Positions 1 to 14,641 of a stretch of 45,532 nucleotides of DNA are shown here, piece after piece (positions within the stretch are counted from its first letter, which is position 1; each line of letters opens with the position of its first letter). Source of the stretch: Intoshia linei. Lineage: Eukaryota; Orthonectida; Rhopaluridae. Location of the stretch: positions 1 through 45,532 of the forward strand of contig LWCA01000162.1 in assembly GCA_001642005.1 (NCBI GenBank), read 5' to 3'. The notes under the pieces were generated by a model, which was not told the DNA's origin, ran no database searches, and saw only the letters and a list, made by a program, of their open reading frames with translations. The translations under genes were made by a program, and so were the position numbers.

Positions 1-411
1 CCTTGAAAAAGATCATCAGAAATTCCGAGAAAACAATCTTTTAAAAATTGACCATCTGAAAACGGTTTTCCATTTTTTGCTAACATCTAGTTTAATTTAA
101 AAGATGAAATCGTTACTTTTTGTGACTTTTTACAGAATATTGACATTGATTTTTTTGTCCCAAAAATTGTTCATTAAGGCTATTAACAGGCCTTAAGGTT
201 AAGAACATGTGAACAATGTTCAGTGAGTATACATTGGGATAATTAATAAATAATTTTCTAATTCCAGTAGATAATATATATTTAAAGTACATGTATGTCA
301 AATAAAAAAATAATTTTAAATTTTTTTTTTAAAATTTAATTTTCTATAAATAATAATTTGTATATTCCAGCGATCGACTCAAAAAATTTCGGGACCTGTT
401 GGCCACCCCTG
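1..411 (-). mobile_element. hAT transposon, 5' part, with transposase fragment (runs off left edge)
   Basis: Positions 398-411 read, on the minus strand, as the 14-base end CAGGGGTGGCCAAC, a typical hAT terminal inverted repeat. The same 14 bases recur at 26672-26685. Downstream on the minus strand, 86 to 1 is open and reads MLAKNGKPF, then SDGQFLKDC, like the segment of GTF2IRD2/SCAND-type hAT transposases that carries a K-P-F-x-(D/E)-G-x-F motif. Only this segment is visible, and the rest lies left of the window. The region between the end repeat and this segment has stops, so it is probably untranslated, intronic or degraded. The element probably lies in an intron of the arrestin-domain gene starting at 855. 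Confidence 0.65.
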
Positions 412-644
412 GTATACATGATCAATATGTATGTCACTACGTGTCGTTTGTCAAAAAATTTTTAAGGACCTATATATCAATTTTGGGTGACTACGAACTG
501 CGTAGGTTCGGCTCTGCATGCATTTATATTTATTATTTTATTGGGAGAATTTTATTAATTATAATTATTATTTTATTATTCATATACTGTAGTGTATACA
601 TGTATTTATTGTTCTTGTACGCTGTACAATAATATAAAAATTAC

Positions 645-855
645 CTTCAATGACATCAGTTATTTTTTCATAAATTTTTTTTTTGTATTGAGAATCTTTA
701 TTGAAAATATATTCACCAACCAAGCATATTTCAATAGAGTCAAATGTTGTGTCTGTTGATATATTAAATCGTACATTTCCACAAATGTATTTCCCTTTTA
801 TATATGGTCCAGAATGATTTAACGTTATCTCCGATGTATACTTCTTTATTGGCAT
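645..855 (-). CDS. arrestin-domain protein 2, first exon only (partial gene)
   Basis: Exon 1 starts at an ATG at 855 and ends at a GT donor after 645 (GAAG|GTAATT), 70 codons plus one base. The peptide (MPIKKYTSEI..., then YIKGKYICGNVRFNIS, then FDSIEICLVGEYIF) fits the start of an arrestin N-domain: a G-x-Y/V-x-x-G-x-V-x-F strand followed by a strand ending in L-V-G-E-Y. It is related to the neighbouring gene at 3225-5936: both are minus-strand, both first exons encode the same domain part, and both end in phase 1. This suggests a tandem duplication. Later exons are not visible before the left edge, where a hAT element occupies 1-411. Arrestin-domain proteins usually act as adaptors in endocytic sorting and receptor ubiquitylation. 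The gene could be truncated or intact beyond the edge. Confidence 0.6.
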
Positions 856-1030
856 TGATACTTATCATATTGACATTAATTTGTTTGTATTACTATGTTG
901 TAGTTTAGTTTCGTGGTATTTTCGATTTTTACATCGTTTTTTATTGGAAAACGTGAATAAAATAATAACGGTTATTATTTATCCCGCCAATTTTCCCAAA
1001 ATGGAACATGGTTTTCAAATATTGTTTACA

Positions 1031-1100
1031 GTAGGGGTGGGTAACCAGTGGCCCACAGAATAATTTTGATGGCCCTTAGAGTAAATATGTACATTATTTA
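1031..1100 (+). repeat. hAT-type repeat end, family C, copy 1
   Basis: GTAGGGGTGGGTAACCAGTG, then a shared tract containing AGAATAATTTT(G/T) and AGTAAATATGTA. The same order of words occurs at 20684-20760 with roughly 80 percent identity by eye. The GGGGTGGGTAACC start resembles hAT termini. The right-hand end of this copy was not identified. Confidence 0.5.
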
Positions 1101-1170
1101 TTTTTAAATTTATATTAATTAATATATAATATATTATATATCCTTACATATAAATATGTATAATATGCAT

Positions 1171-1963
1171 AGGTTCTCAACCTTTTTTTCAGAAGGGCCA
1201 CATTATATCAATATGAAATAATTTGTAACCATCGCGGGCCACAATTTTTATTTTATTGCTAGTAAATTTATGAAACAAAAAAATGTAAATCCACTTACTA
1301 TATTTTTAATTACTTCATTTATTATTATTTTTATAATATTTATTATATATAATTAATAATTTATTAATGATAATTAACAATTTTAGTAGTGTTTATAATA
1401 TTTGACAATTAATTAAACTTTTGGTTATTTTTTTTGCCGATAATAATTGAAATCTCGGTAAAGTTCCTAATTGTAACATAACTTCCAAATGTTGATTAGA
1501 TGTTTTACTTTTAAATTTATTTTTAATAAATTTCATATTCGAAAAAGCAGATTTACATGAATATTTTGTTCCAAATACAATGTAACGTTATGTCGATAAT
1601 TTCAATACCCATAAATGCAATTTATAAAAATGTTGGTTATGTTTAATCATTAGCCATATTGTATAGGATATACATGTAGTAAATTATTACCAAAAATATC
1701 TTTTACTGAGAAACTATTTTTAAAGGCAATAAACTCCAGTAATCCATTTTGCAGTCCCATTCTTTGAAATTCTTTGATTTATTACTATATTAAAGAATCA
1801 TTTATAACGAAAATAAAACCAGAATATTAAAATATAACATTTTTTTAATGGCTGTTATAATAATATAATAAACATGTTTACTATTTTATACTAATTGATC
1901 TTTTCTAAAAATATTTGTGTACTGTTAGGGGAGGTCGCAAAATATATTTTTTGGGAACCACTG
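1171..1963 (-). mobile_element. degenerate hAT element with transposase C-terminus
   Basis: The left end is AGGTTCTCAACC and the right end GGGAACCACTG, a diverged inverted pair of the CAGTGGTTCTCAACC type. No target duplication was found. On the minus strand from about 1557 down to 1420 an open frame encodes CKSAFSNMKFIKNKF, then TSNQHLEVMLQLGTLPRF. This is the hAT C-terminal dimerisation region (S-x-F-S-x-M-K-F-I-K-x-K-x-R-S). Outside this segment the frame is broken. A second, shorter and more damaged copy lies at 38504-38975, matching both the left 90 bases and the transposase part. Confidence 0.7.
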
Positions 1964-3224
1964 TTAAGAATTTGTTCACTGTTGGAATAAGACAAAACAA
2001 ACAAACAAAAATATTCAAAAATTACATAGAAATATAAAAATTTGTTTGTCGTTGTTTTGTCGTAACTAAATTTTTGTCATAAAAAAGTAGGCCACGAAAA
2101 GCAAAATAATTCCGACCACTGATTTATAGTACATTATAAATTGTTTACATATTTTATCAGATGAATAAAAAATCTATTTTAATGTATTATTTAAATGTAT
2201 TTTATCTATCATCCCTGTAAAAAATTAATATTTTGTATCCCTTAGTTGATGTTTCAGAGAAAAAAGAATATTGACATATTTTTTGTCTCATTTTCAATTT
2301 GAAATTTAAAGATTTTGTTTTGTGACTAGAAAATTGGCTTGGTCATAAATTATTTTACATCAAATTTAAAACACTGTAATTGTGAAATAATATAAATTAC
2401 TATCAAGTGGTGACTTGTCAGAAAAAAAATTTAAATTTTTTCTCAGATTAATACAATACAAACCCATTTTCCCAAAATGGACCAATAGAGGTTTCACAGT
2501 AAGTTTTTACAATTATGATTAATTTAATACCAAATAATTTACTTTTACCTGATTTGCACGTTTATATTCGTATTTTGAGCCATTTTTATTTATATAAACG
2601 ATATTAACGAAAAATATCAAAATAATATCTATATACAGTAGTAGTATATATAGTAATAATAATAAAGAAGATAATATCCAGTATATATCAATAATACCAA
2701 ATGTTAAATTAATTTCAATTTTTATTTAATATGACAGTATAAAATTAAGTAGTTACAATGATTTCGAATTTAAGAGAACAATTTTCATTCGTACTAAGAT
2801 GTTTACATTTTGCAACAATCTAAACAATATTACTTTAGAATAATTATATAAATTTAATTTTATTGGCAATCATATTATTTTAATAAGGTATGCGCAATGC
2901 ACATTGATAAAACTTCTTAGGGATCGGGTCACCTTAAAAATATTTTTAAATGTAACAAAAATGTACTCTGATTTTAATTTTTGCATGTTATATACTGCTG
3001 TACTTATTGAATTTAATTAAAATCGTTTTTTATATAATTTTATCTTTACGATTGATTAATATTTCATTTAACTTTAAAATATTTTTAAAATTCTTTTATA
3101 CCACAAAAATGCATATTGATAACCGCAATTTGTCAATATGTGTGTTATATAATTGGAGAGTCTCTAATAGAGACACCTCTGTATATTACTCAAATTTATT
3201 AAAGTCTAAATAAAATACCATTAC

Positions 3225-5936
3225 CTCTAGATAATCTATACATTCAATTTCTGTAATTATATTAGGAAAACTTGGTAGACATGTTGACGGTATTTCAATA
3301 AAAGCTATTTCATCTACAGTCATTTTTGGTAAAACATCGGTCACTAAATAATACAAATACAATTTTTATAGTGGATAATGTCAATTAGAAATATAAAAAT
3401 TTGTGGTCACATGGAGAATGGCTTCGATAAATCCTGATGTACAATGTACAAAAAAGTAATGTAGTTTAACAAGCTACCTGATAATAGACTTTAACTCAGT
3501 GGTACCCGGATGAGTACCGTGGACCCCTTATCGTCCAAAACTATATGTATGGTGTCCGTGGAGTTAATAAAAATATAAAAAAATTTTATCAATTTTTCTT
3601 TATTTTTATAGGAGAATTTTTAATATTTATTACAGAAATATCAGATGTTATAAATTTATCCCAAAGCCTATACGACCGCTACATTATTATATCAAAAGCC
3701 CCACTTTTATTACACCATTAATAAAATTTAAAAATAACAAAAATAAAACATACCATTTCAAACACCCAGGGAAAAATCGATTTTTACCGATATTTTTTAG
3801 AAAAATCGACTTAATCCACCACAATATAAAAAATCCAGTTTTACCAACCCGTTTTCAAATATATTTTTGAAAACCATTTTACCAAATCTTATGAGAAAAT
3901 GTTTTCATAAATGGTTTATATTTCATGTTTACTTTAGTCTAAAGCAGTTTTTCTCAACCTTTTCTCGCTGTGAATCATATTTTATTCTAAAAATTTCTAA
4001 AAAGAACCACCATAAACCAACGTTTCCCAAATGCCGGTTAATAGATGAAATTTTATATTAACGAATATACTTTAATTTCAATTTTTTACTTATATAAAAT
4101 TGAATGTCTCTGTCTTTGTGTGTTTCTGTGTGTTACTGTTTAATTACAAAAGTGACAGTCGTAGAATTTGAGTCCTTCAGAGTCAAAAACCCAATGTTCC
4201 CTTTAAACTTCCTCTAACCTAAACTCTTCAAACCTAAAACCTTTAAATTCTGGGACATACATTAATTAAATCTCATAAATTAAACGCTTTATAAAATCAT
4301 TAACATTGCGTAAATCTCAGCCTCAGAAACGCACACGTTCATGGTCAAAATGTCCTAAGATTTTTTCAAACGACGGATTTTTTAAAATAATATCAAAATT
4401 TATAAAGTAACGTTATATTTCTTGTCGGCACACAGGGGAAAAATCACTGATCTAAAATAACATACATAAGATAACCATGTGTTAAAGAGAATTATTGGTT
4501 ATATGGGTCGATTCTTTAAAAAATTTAGTTACAATAACAACTTTTTTATAAATTATGGATGGGCGACTTTAAAAAAATATCTGTGAAGTATGGGCTTACG
4601 GATGCGATTCTAAAAAAAGATTGATAACCCCTGGGTTAGACTTTATATAAAATTACATCGCCAAACATCCATAATATTAAAGGAAGAACTATTTTTATTT
4701 CCTTTTGATTTGAAACAATACTTTATAACCCGAATAATTTGTGCATTCAATGTGTAGCTAAAATTGCTAATATTTGCAAAACTGTATCCTAATGAAATAG
4801 ATTCTCCAATTTTGTAAATTGATTTTGGTATTTTTGCCATAAGTTTTGATTGACCAGATGAAATACAATAACAAAGGGTTGAATTCAACAGTGATTTTTT
4901 AATTTTTTGCTTTTCATCCTATAAATTAAAAGAATAAGTAAAAAAGAATGATAAATACAAAATACCAATATATTAGATATATAATTATATATCTAATAAT
5001 CTATTGAAAAATAAAATTACCAAATTATATTTACAATGTAAAACATAATACCATTTTTTATTTGTGAAAATTTCGAAAAATCTCGTATAAAGATTGCCCC
5101 ATCATGGATACGATCATTGATCAATTATTAATTTTTATTCTGATATATACAATTTATTTTTTATGGTTAAATTATTGTGTATAATTTACCTTCAACAGAC
5201 TAATTTCTTGTTCTGCTATAATATTAATAGGAAAAGTAATCTCCTTCTCACCATTAATATAAACATTAAGATAATAATATATTCGTATATGCTCATCACT
5301 ATAAGTTGTGGCATATCTAGGAAAAAATTATATATTACAGTGTTTCACACATGGGGTCCTCTAAAAATTGATGACATTGCTTTACTCGTTCAAAAAAAAT
5401 AGTTTTACATTGAATGAATGCATTCGTAAATTATCACTGTTAATTGTCATTTATCACTTTGTCACATATTACCTATAACGCTGTACCTGGACCACATACA
5501 TGACATACAAAAAATTTTCAGTACGTTGTAATATTTAGGAACCGCTAATACATAGTAAAATATTACCCTCGGACTCCTATATAAATTGAAAATGAAATCA
5601 ATTGATATCCAACTTTGAGTACATGTTTGTCTACAAGTGTTTCAATCAGAAAAATCAACCGTTACCTGATATAATCGTGTATTGGTTTTTGATAAATTTT
5701 TTTTCGAAAAAGTTGTTAACCTTATCAATTTCATCAAATGTTTTTTTATTTTTCAGAGAACTAGGTTTAGTAGTTGCACCGTTGATCTCATACACTCCAA
5801 CTAAATCAATAGTTACATCATCTATTGTTGCTTCTCCAGTTGTGACCAAAAAACTTACATTTCCAGTAATGTCACTATTGGTATGAAAACTATCTGTGAA
5901 ACTATCTAAAACTAAAGCGGTTTTAAAATTTTTCAT
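3225..5936 (-). CDS. arrestin-domain-containing protein 1
   Basis: Multi-exon gene; the ATG is at 5936. Proposed exons: 5936-5666, a doubtful 10-base exon 5576-5567, 5384-5349, 5316-5190, 4918-4657 and 3343-3225. Phases agree across all joins. The N-domain is encoded first (SDITGNVSFLV; IDDVTIDLVGVYEI; IFRGPHVYA; HIRIYYYLNVYING). The C-domain follows: an IKKSL stretch and a CYC cysteine run, then AKIPKSIYKIGESISLG, ANISNFS, and finally IEIPSTCLPSFP. This order is that of alpha-arrestins (ARRDC family), which link membrane cargo to ubiquitin ligases. The exon after 3225 was not found, so the C-terminus, where PPxY motifs would be, is unseen. The 1.3-kb intron 4656-3344 consists largely of hAT-derived repeats. 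The hAT element at 6038-6734 sits 101 bp upstream of the ATG. Confidence 0.78.
3497..3910. repeat. hAT-type MITE family A, copy 1, compound
   Basis: CAGTGGTACCCGG at 3497 is a hAT-like end followed by a GTGGACCCC word. From about 3640 the sequence is a minus-orientation copy of family A. Its words are ATTTATCCCAAAGCCT, CGACCGCTACATTATTAT, and short runs of GGGAAAAATCGA and TTTTACC. The same words recur in order at 17145-17335 (opposite strand), 34661-35165 and 41045-41393. It lies inside an arrestin-gene intron. Confidence 0.55.
3945..4633. repeat. hAT-derived element in arrestin intron
   Basis: The left end CAGTTTTTCTCAACC (3945) and right end GATTGATAACCCCTG (ending 4633) are diverged inverted ends of the CAGGGGTTCTCAACC type. 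The flanking 8-mers do not match, so the target duplication is lost or the two ends belong to different insertions. The last 60 bases (GGGCTTACGGATGCGATTCTAAAA) resemble those before 8227. No coding capacity seen. Confidence 0.5.
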
Positions 5937-6037
5937 AGGATATCAGTTGAAAATAAATATTTGTTCTAGATATTATGAAACTATTTACATTTATATTGCG
6001 CATCCAGATTATATTCGAATATCGAGCAAGTGTAATG

Positions 6038-6734
6038 CAGTGTTTCCCAACCTGGGCGATGCGAAAATATATATTTTTAATTTTTTTCAACAAATTAAAT
6101 TTTCAATTTTATCAAATCAAAAAAAATTGAATTAAATTGAACGATAATTAATTTTTTAAAGAGTTTAAGTAATTATCTGTGTAGTAGGTATGTTGCCTTT
6201 TATATTTTAATAAAATTTAGTTATGCTTGCTTCCAAAAAATATGTTCGTGGATATTCTACCGATTATTTAAAATTTGGTTTTATTGAATCTAGTGTTTCG
6301 AAATAATTACCGTTCTTTTTGTAATTGTAATTGACATTGTAAAACGAAGCTATGAAACCATCCCGTCTATTATATTACCTTAAATCACAACATCCAAGTA
6401 ATGTGAAAAGCGAGCTAAATTTTGTAAAGATGTCTATCAAAAATTTCAGAACCGTCATACTTTAAAAATATATTATTTAAAAACCACCATATAAAAAATA
6501 AAAATGTATTAATGGCATCTTATCGCAAGAGCCGGCAAAGATTATACTGTTGGTGAAATTTTGATTCAGTCAAAACAAAATATCTGTATTTGTTCGTGCA
6601 TACAATATATACTAGTTATATACTATAGTATAACGTTACATTTTGAAATTGATTTTTTATTTTTATAGGGCGATAAAAATAATATATTTAATAAAATTCT
6701 AAAAAATGGGCGATAACGCAAAATGGGTTTAAAG
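6038..6734. mobile_element. non-autonomous hAT-like element with exact 8-bp duplication
   Basis: The 8-mer GTGTAATG occurs at 6030-6037 and again at 6735-6742, exactly flanking the interval. The left end reads CAGTGTTTCCCAACC followed by TGGGCGATGCG. The right end contains GGGCGATAACGC and then TTTAAAG, so the termini are only weakly inverted. The internal GGGCGAT words recur at about 6668 and 6709. An 8-bp duplication and a CAGTG start fit hAT. No transposase frame is visible. The insertion lies just upstream of an arrestin-domain gene and could carry or displace its promoter. Confidence 0.65.
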
Positions 6735-7007
6735 GTGTAATGTATCGTGGGTTCAAATGTCATTATCTCATTCAAGGTGAAAGTTATTCACTATTACTAA
6801 ATAATATAACATACTATTTTACATGTCAATTATAATATTATACAAATTGACATAGCATATTATACATAACTAGCTTGGCTGTTTTGTACTACGTACAAAC
6901 AGCACTTAGCTCTGCCAAGGGCACTCTTTTATTATACCAAAAAAATAAATTCACGTTGAAAATTTAACTTAAAAATCCTACTATTAACTATTATCAATCC
7001 TTTAAAG

Positions 7008-8227
7008 GAGTGGTTCCCAAATTTGTATTAGGTGGAACCGTCATATCACATTACTTTTTACTTTAAAGTGAATTATTCCATCTTAATTTTTTTTGTTAAC
7101 ATTTGCGTAAAGAATTTTAAAAACAATTATCTCATTTTTTTAATTTATTAGACAGAATGTATGTATAATATTAAAAATAAAGTAAAAACAGTTTAATCCT
7201 AAAAATTGTCATAAATAGCATGAATTCCAGCAAAATAAAATTATAAAAAACTTAATTTGTCATTTTCAATGTGATGATATATACTCAGAACCAATTTAAT
7301 AAATACTTAAAAATACCAATTGTGTATCAATAATTAACCAATCAATAAGTAAATACGATAAAAAATAATTACAAACAGTTCAAACTTTGAAATAAAAATT
7401 AGCAAGTAATAAAACTACTTAAATAATAAACGTATAATGTAGTATGTATATTATTATTAAAATTTTTGTTATTACTAGTAGGTGGTGATTTTAGATTAAT
7501 CAATTAATAACCTTTACATTTGACATTAAAATTAAATTAATAATTATGAATGTTTATTTGATAATTTTTTATACAAAGGTTTTTATTAAATCACTAATGT
7601 TTGGTTTCTGATTATAATCTCATTGTACGCTCATTGAAGATAAACTACTCTACTCAAGATAACTTGTTTATATAGTATAATAAGATATTATTGTCTTGAA
7701 ATAAAACGATTGAACGATTCTATTTGATAAAACGACGCATTAAAATGGTCATGACTGAATAAACATGAATGGAATATGATATACGCGATCATATCAACCC
7801 TAGAAGGAACAAAACTATTTCCCATCTTTGTGGATTTCTTAAAAATTCTCTTTTAAATGCAATAAATTTGATTATCTAGGAGAGCTTCGTAAATAAAATA
7901 CTTGTAAAAAATTATGAATGGATATTATCCATTAGATATTTTATAGAATTTATAGTAACTGAATCATATCCAATTGAAACCGATTCCAATCATGACCAAG
8001 AAAGTAGAAACTTAATTGGCATATCAATTAGGAAAGGAATTTCAAAATACTATTGACCAGGCCAATTTAACTGAAAGTAAACAATCTCTATTAAAAAAAA
8101 AAAATTTACAAGTTTAACCAAGATAAAGTGTTTTAAAGGATATAATTAGGATAGTATGAATTATGGAAGAGAGAATGTGTGAATTGTGGGCTTAGGGGCG
8201 ATTCTAAAAAGAGGTTGAGAACCCCTG
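7008..8227. repeat. compound hAT-derived tract
   Basis: It begins GAGTGGTTCCCAAA and ends GGTTGAGAACCCCTG, ends of the CAGTGGTTCTCAACC type, but the flanking 8-mers differ. A separate repeat (family B, 7477-7840) is embedded in it. No open frame of note. It may be one element with an insertion or two neighbouring fragments. Confidence 0.4.
7477..7840 (+). repeat. dispersed repeat B, copy 1
   Basis: About 364 bases matching 12631-13024 in the same orientation, with many long shared words: GATAATTTTTTATA, TTTTTATTAAATCACTAATG, CTCATTGAAGATAAACTACT, TTGTCTTGAAATAAAACGAT and GATATACGCGATCA. Identity looks like 80-85 percent by eye. No inverted ends or target duplication were recognised and no frame is shared. 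The family is unknown to me. Confidence 0.75.
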
Positions 8228-8538
8228 TTCTATATGGACAGTTTCCAAAAGATTTACAATCAACAAAAACAGTAATTATTGAAATATCATTGGAATGTGA
8301 CACATTTATGTTTAATGCTCATTCATGTCTAATTTCATTGATAAATTATTATTTTTCAGGGTCCCTCGGAAATTTATAGTGCAAATTGGGGTTATTGATT
8401 AAAAATGTATAGCGACCCATATTGTAGAAGAAATGTATCTACGGAAAGTTTAAATAACATTTTATTTAACCTGCATAAACAAATGTATCATTTAAATGTA
8501 TTAAACAAACTTATTAAACTATAAGTTATGTACTTGTA

Positions 8539-8890
8539 CAGAGCTGTCTTAAGCCACTTCGTGGCCCTGGGCTAAGCAAAGGACCAGGGCCTTTACTTAT
8601 TTGAGCGATGCGATAAAAAAATGGGTCTCCTGTTTAAAAGACAGGGCATACTGTTGGTTGGATACTTAGAGTCTTATTTCATTGAGTATTAATAAAAGCA
8701 TTATATTTTAAAATGAATAATTACCAGAACTTTGATTCTTTAAACTATTTTCTTTCTAGCTATTTGAATTCCCACACTTCAAAACTTATAAACTGATTCT
8801 TAAGATATAAATGTGAAGTATTTTTTAATAAATTGGGGCCTCTTTTAATGAGGGGACATGGGCTACATCCCATGCCTTAAAACGGCTCTG
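8539..8890. mobile_element. hAT MITE with exact 8-bp target-site duplication
   Basis: TACTTGTA occurs at 8531-8538 and 8891-8898, exactly flanking a 352-base element. Its ends are CAGAGCTGTCTTAAG on the left and, reverse-complemented, CAGAGCCGTTTTAAG on the right. The CAGAGCCGTCTTAAG-type end, 8-bp duplication and lack of coding sequence define a non-autonomous hAT. It lies in a gene-free tract. Confidence 0.88.
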
Positions 8891-9512
8891 TACTTGTATA
8901 AAAAAATGATAAATTCCGGAAATAATGTCGAAAATGTATGAATGTTATCGAATTACTAAAATGCTTTTTCTAATTAATCCTTTCTGTTTTTTGTTTGTTT
9001 ATTGTCCAGCACATTACTGATTTTAATTATTATATGTCTATTAACTGCTCAGAAAACTGCAATAAAGATAATTCCTATTATTATTGAACGGACGGTATTT
9101 TCTGGAAAAAGGTTAAGAAACGAAATTCTATCTAAAATGAAAATCGCTCTTTTTCTTTTTATTTATATTTAAATTTTTACGAGGGTCAATATATGCTACA
9201 TGATTCTAACATATGCAAATATCACATAGATAGTATCTATCATTAATTAAATTTACAATAATAATACAATTATATTATCAAGACAAAATCAAATGCCTAC
9301 TTATCACTTATATCCTTAAATAATGTAAAAGTTGTTAAAAGTGTGTCTTTGTGTTACCATTTCATTACAATATTGAAAGTCCAAAACATTAAAAATCAAA
9401 TAATAATTCAGTTTTTTCTGCCTTTAAATTTTTATTAAAATAACAATATAAACAACGCATCAATCAATATACAATATATGTAAATGTTAATTTCTAATAA
9501 TATAATTAATTA

Positions 9513-9695
9513 AAGTCAATCATTGATAATCCTCTTAAAAGTAACATCTTGTCGTCAAAATTAATCACTTTTGAGACTGACAAGTTGTCACTGACAATTG
9601 CATACAAAATAAAAATCAGCTGTCTAGCGAATAAAATTACATTATTACAAGTTTCATGCGGTAAATTTTTAATTAATGAAACAAATCGTATTTAT
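9513..9695 (-). other. unassigned open frame, no start codon at its 5' end
   Basis: An open stretch of about 60 codons on the minus strand, ending in a TAA near 9513. It reads SLIKNLPHETCNNVILFARQ, and further on KVINFDDKMLLLRGLSMIDFN-like residues. The composition is less biased to K/N/I/F than chance frames here. I recognise no family and see no convincing acceptor, so it could be a last exon or chance. Confidence 0.2.
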
Positions 9696-9832
9696 AAATA
9701 AAATAAGGTATTATTTGGTTAACAATAACAATTGCTTGCTTTGTAAGGTTCAATTGATTCGGGAGCTAAAAAATTAAAATGATTAAAATTAATTAATACA
9801 TAGTTGCATAGTCGACCTACCATTAAACATAT

Positions 9833-10027
9833 TATGGATGAATTTAACCGACAAAATAACCGCTTAACCCTTGAAAAAAAATTGATGAAACAACAGGAAT
9901 GTAATTAGTTCATTCAGATATTACAAAAGTCAAGATTTTATTTTTGTTGGAAATAGATCAACGGATGATATATTTCACGAAATATTTCAACTTCCACATG
10001 CGCTTCATACAATATTTATGTCTATTT
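9833..10027 (+). other. possible small coiled-coil open frame
   Basis: An ATG at 9833 opens a short hydrophilic frame (MDEFNRQNNRLTLEKKLMKQ). An in-frame continuation exists only if a very small intron (GTAATTAGTTCATTCAG) is removed. The other frame downstream, in 9965-10027, reads STDDIFHEIFQLPHALHTI. The two possibilities conflict and no family is recognised. Confidence 0.2.
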
Positions 10028-10820
10028 AGATGAGTTATTCTTAACTAGTGAGTCACGGTGCACTGGTCTCCAGGTGTAGTCTTAAGTTGTAACGTAAAGA
10101 TATTTGAATTTATATTAAAAAAGTTTTTTTTATTTTATCTTAAATTTTATAAATTAGTTTCAAACCTTTTACACTGACAAAATTCTAATGAAAATTTTTT
10201 AATGTACTATTGAATATAATAATATGGTGAAAACCAAAAATATCAATACACTCCATCGTACATCAAAAGTTTTTTACTAACTGTAAATAAAAGTTCACCA
10301 AATAAAAGTATTTTTTTATTATTATTACGATTTTAAATTTTTATCGTTTTTAATCTTTGCATATTATAGAATATCGATGTGCCTTTTCTTATCAAAATTT
10401 AAGGTGTGCCGCAAATTTTTATGTATTTCAAAAGTATGCCCTGAAGTAAAAATGATTAAGAAGCACTGATTTAGATGTATATTCTTCATCAAAATTTGCT
10501 TGGCGGGTCCAAATTGAAAAAAAAAATCTTTACTGAAATCATTATTAAACTAACAGTTTTCATTAATTAATAAGAAACAATAATAGAATAAGTGCATAGC
10601 TAATGCTAAAATTGTAATCAGGAATAAATAAATTATGACAAATATATAAAAAAAGCAATATGGGTAAAAAATTTTATAAGGCTGGTCATAATTTCACATT
10701 CTATAATTGGGCCGCAAATGGTCCGCGAGTCGCATAAATGAAACCCTTGATAAATATATATTAAATATTTAACTATAATTATAGTTATTTTGTTAATTAT
10801 AATTAACAAATATCGTACAT

Positions 10821-14540
<3,720 letters not shown>

Positions 14541-14641
14541 GTATTTTTCAGTAAATTTATTTTATAAATTTACATAAATTGTACTTTATTGAATATTTTT
14601 GAATATTCCTGATAAATAAGAACTAATTGATAAGTAAAAAA
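14541..14641. promoter_or_regulatory. shared head-to-head promoter region of Rab6 and GCP2
   Basis: Only 101 bases separate the Rab6 ATG (minus) and GCP2 ATG (plus), so both 5' untranslated regions and core promoters must fit here or overlap the genes. The sequence is AT-rich, with TATTTTTGAATATTCCTGATA-like stretches but no TATA box I would trust. A bidirectional promoter is inferred from geometry alone. Confidence 0.5.

Larger units (their letters stand above)
856..3224. other. gene-free, repeat-rich tract
   Basis: This tract separates the two arrestin-domain genes. It holds the start of a hAT-type repeat at about 1031-1100 (a diverged copy lies at 20684-20760) and a hAT remnant at 1171-1963. 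Scattered pieces follow: a GGTCATAAATTATTTTAC motif near 2342 and a CCACTGATTTATAG-like end near 2135. A possible extra 3' exon of the arrestin-domain gene could lie between 3060 and 3224, but none joins in frame convincingly. Otherwise I see only AT-rich sequence. Confidence 0.5.
5937..10820. other. long gene-poor repeat tract
   Basis: Almost 5 kb between the arrestin gene and Rab6. It holds the hAT elements at 6038-6734, about 7008-8227 and 8539-8890, repeat B copy 1 (7477-7840), and hAT-type ends near 10380-10470 and 10668-10747. Two short open frames are listed separately (9513-9695 minus, 9833-10027 plus). Apart from these I see AT-rich sequence with no supportable gene. A missing last exon of Rab6 could lie here. 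Confidence 0.5.

Noticed and set aside
399-632. 77-codon plus-strand frame starting in a hAT end
   Set aside because: It begins within the terminal repeat and ends in a low-complexity I/L/Y run; no family resemblance.
5602-5886. 94-codon plus-strand frame
   Set aside because: Antisense to the first exon of the arrestin-domain gene, which has the recognisable domain.
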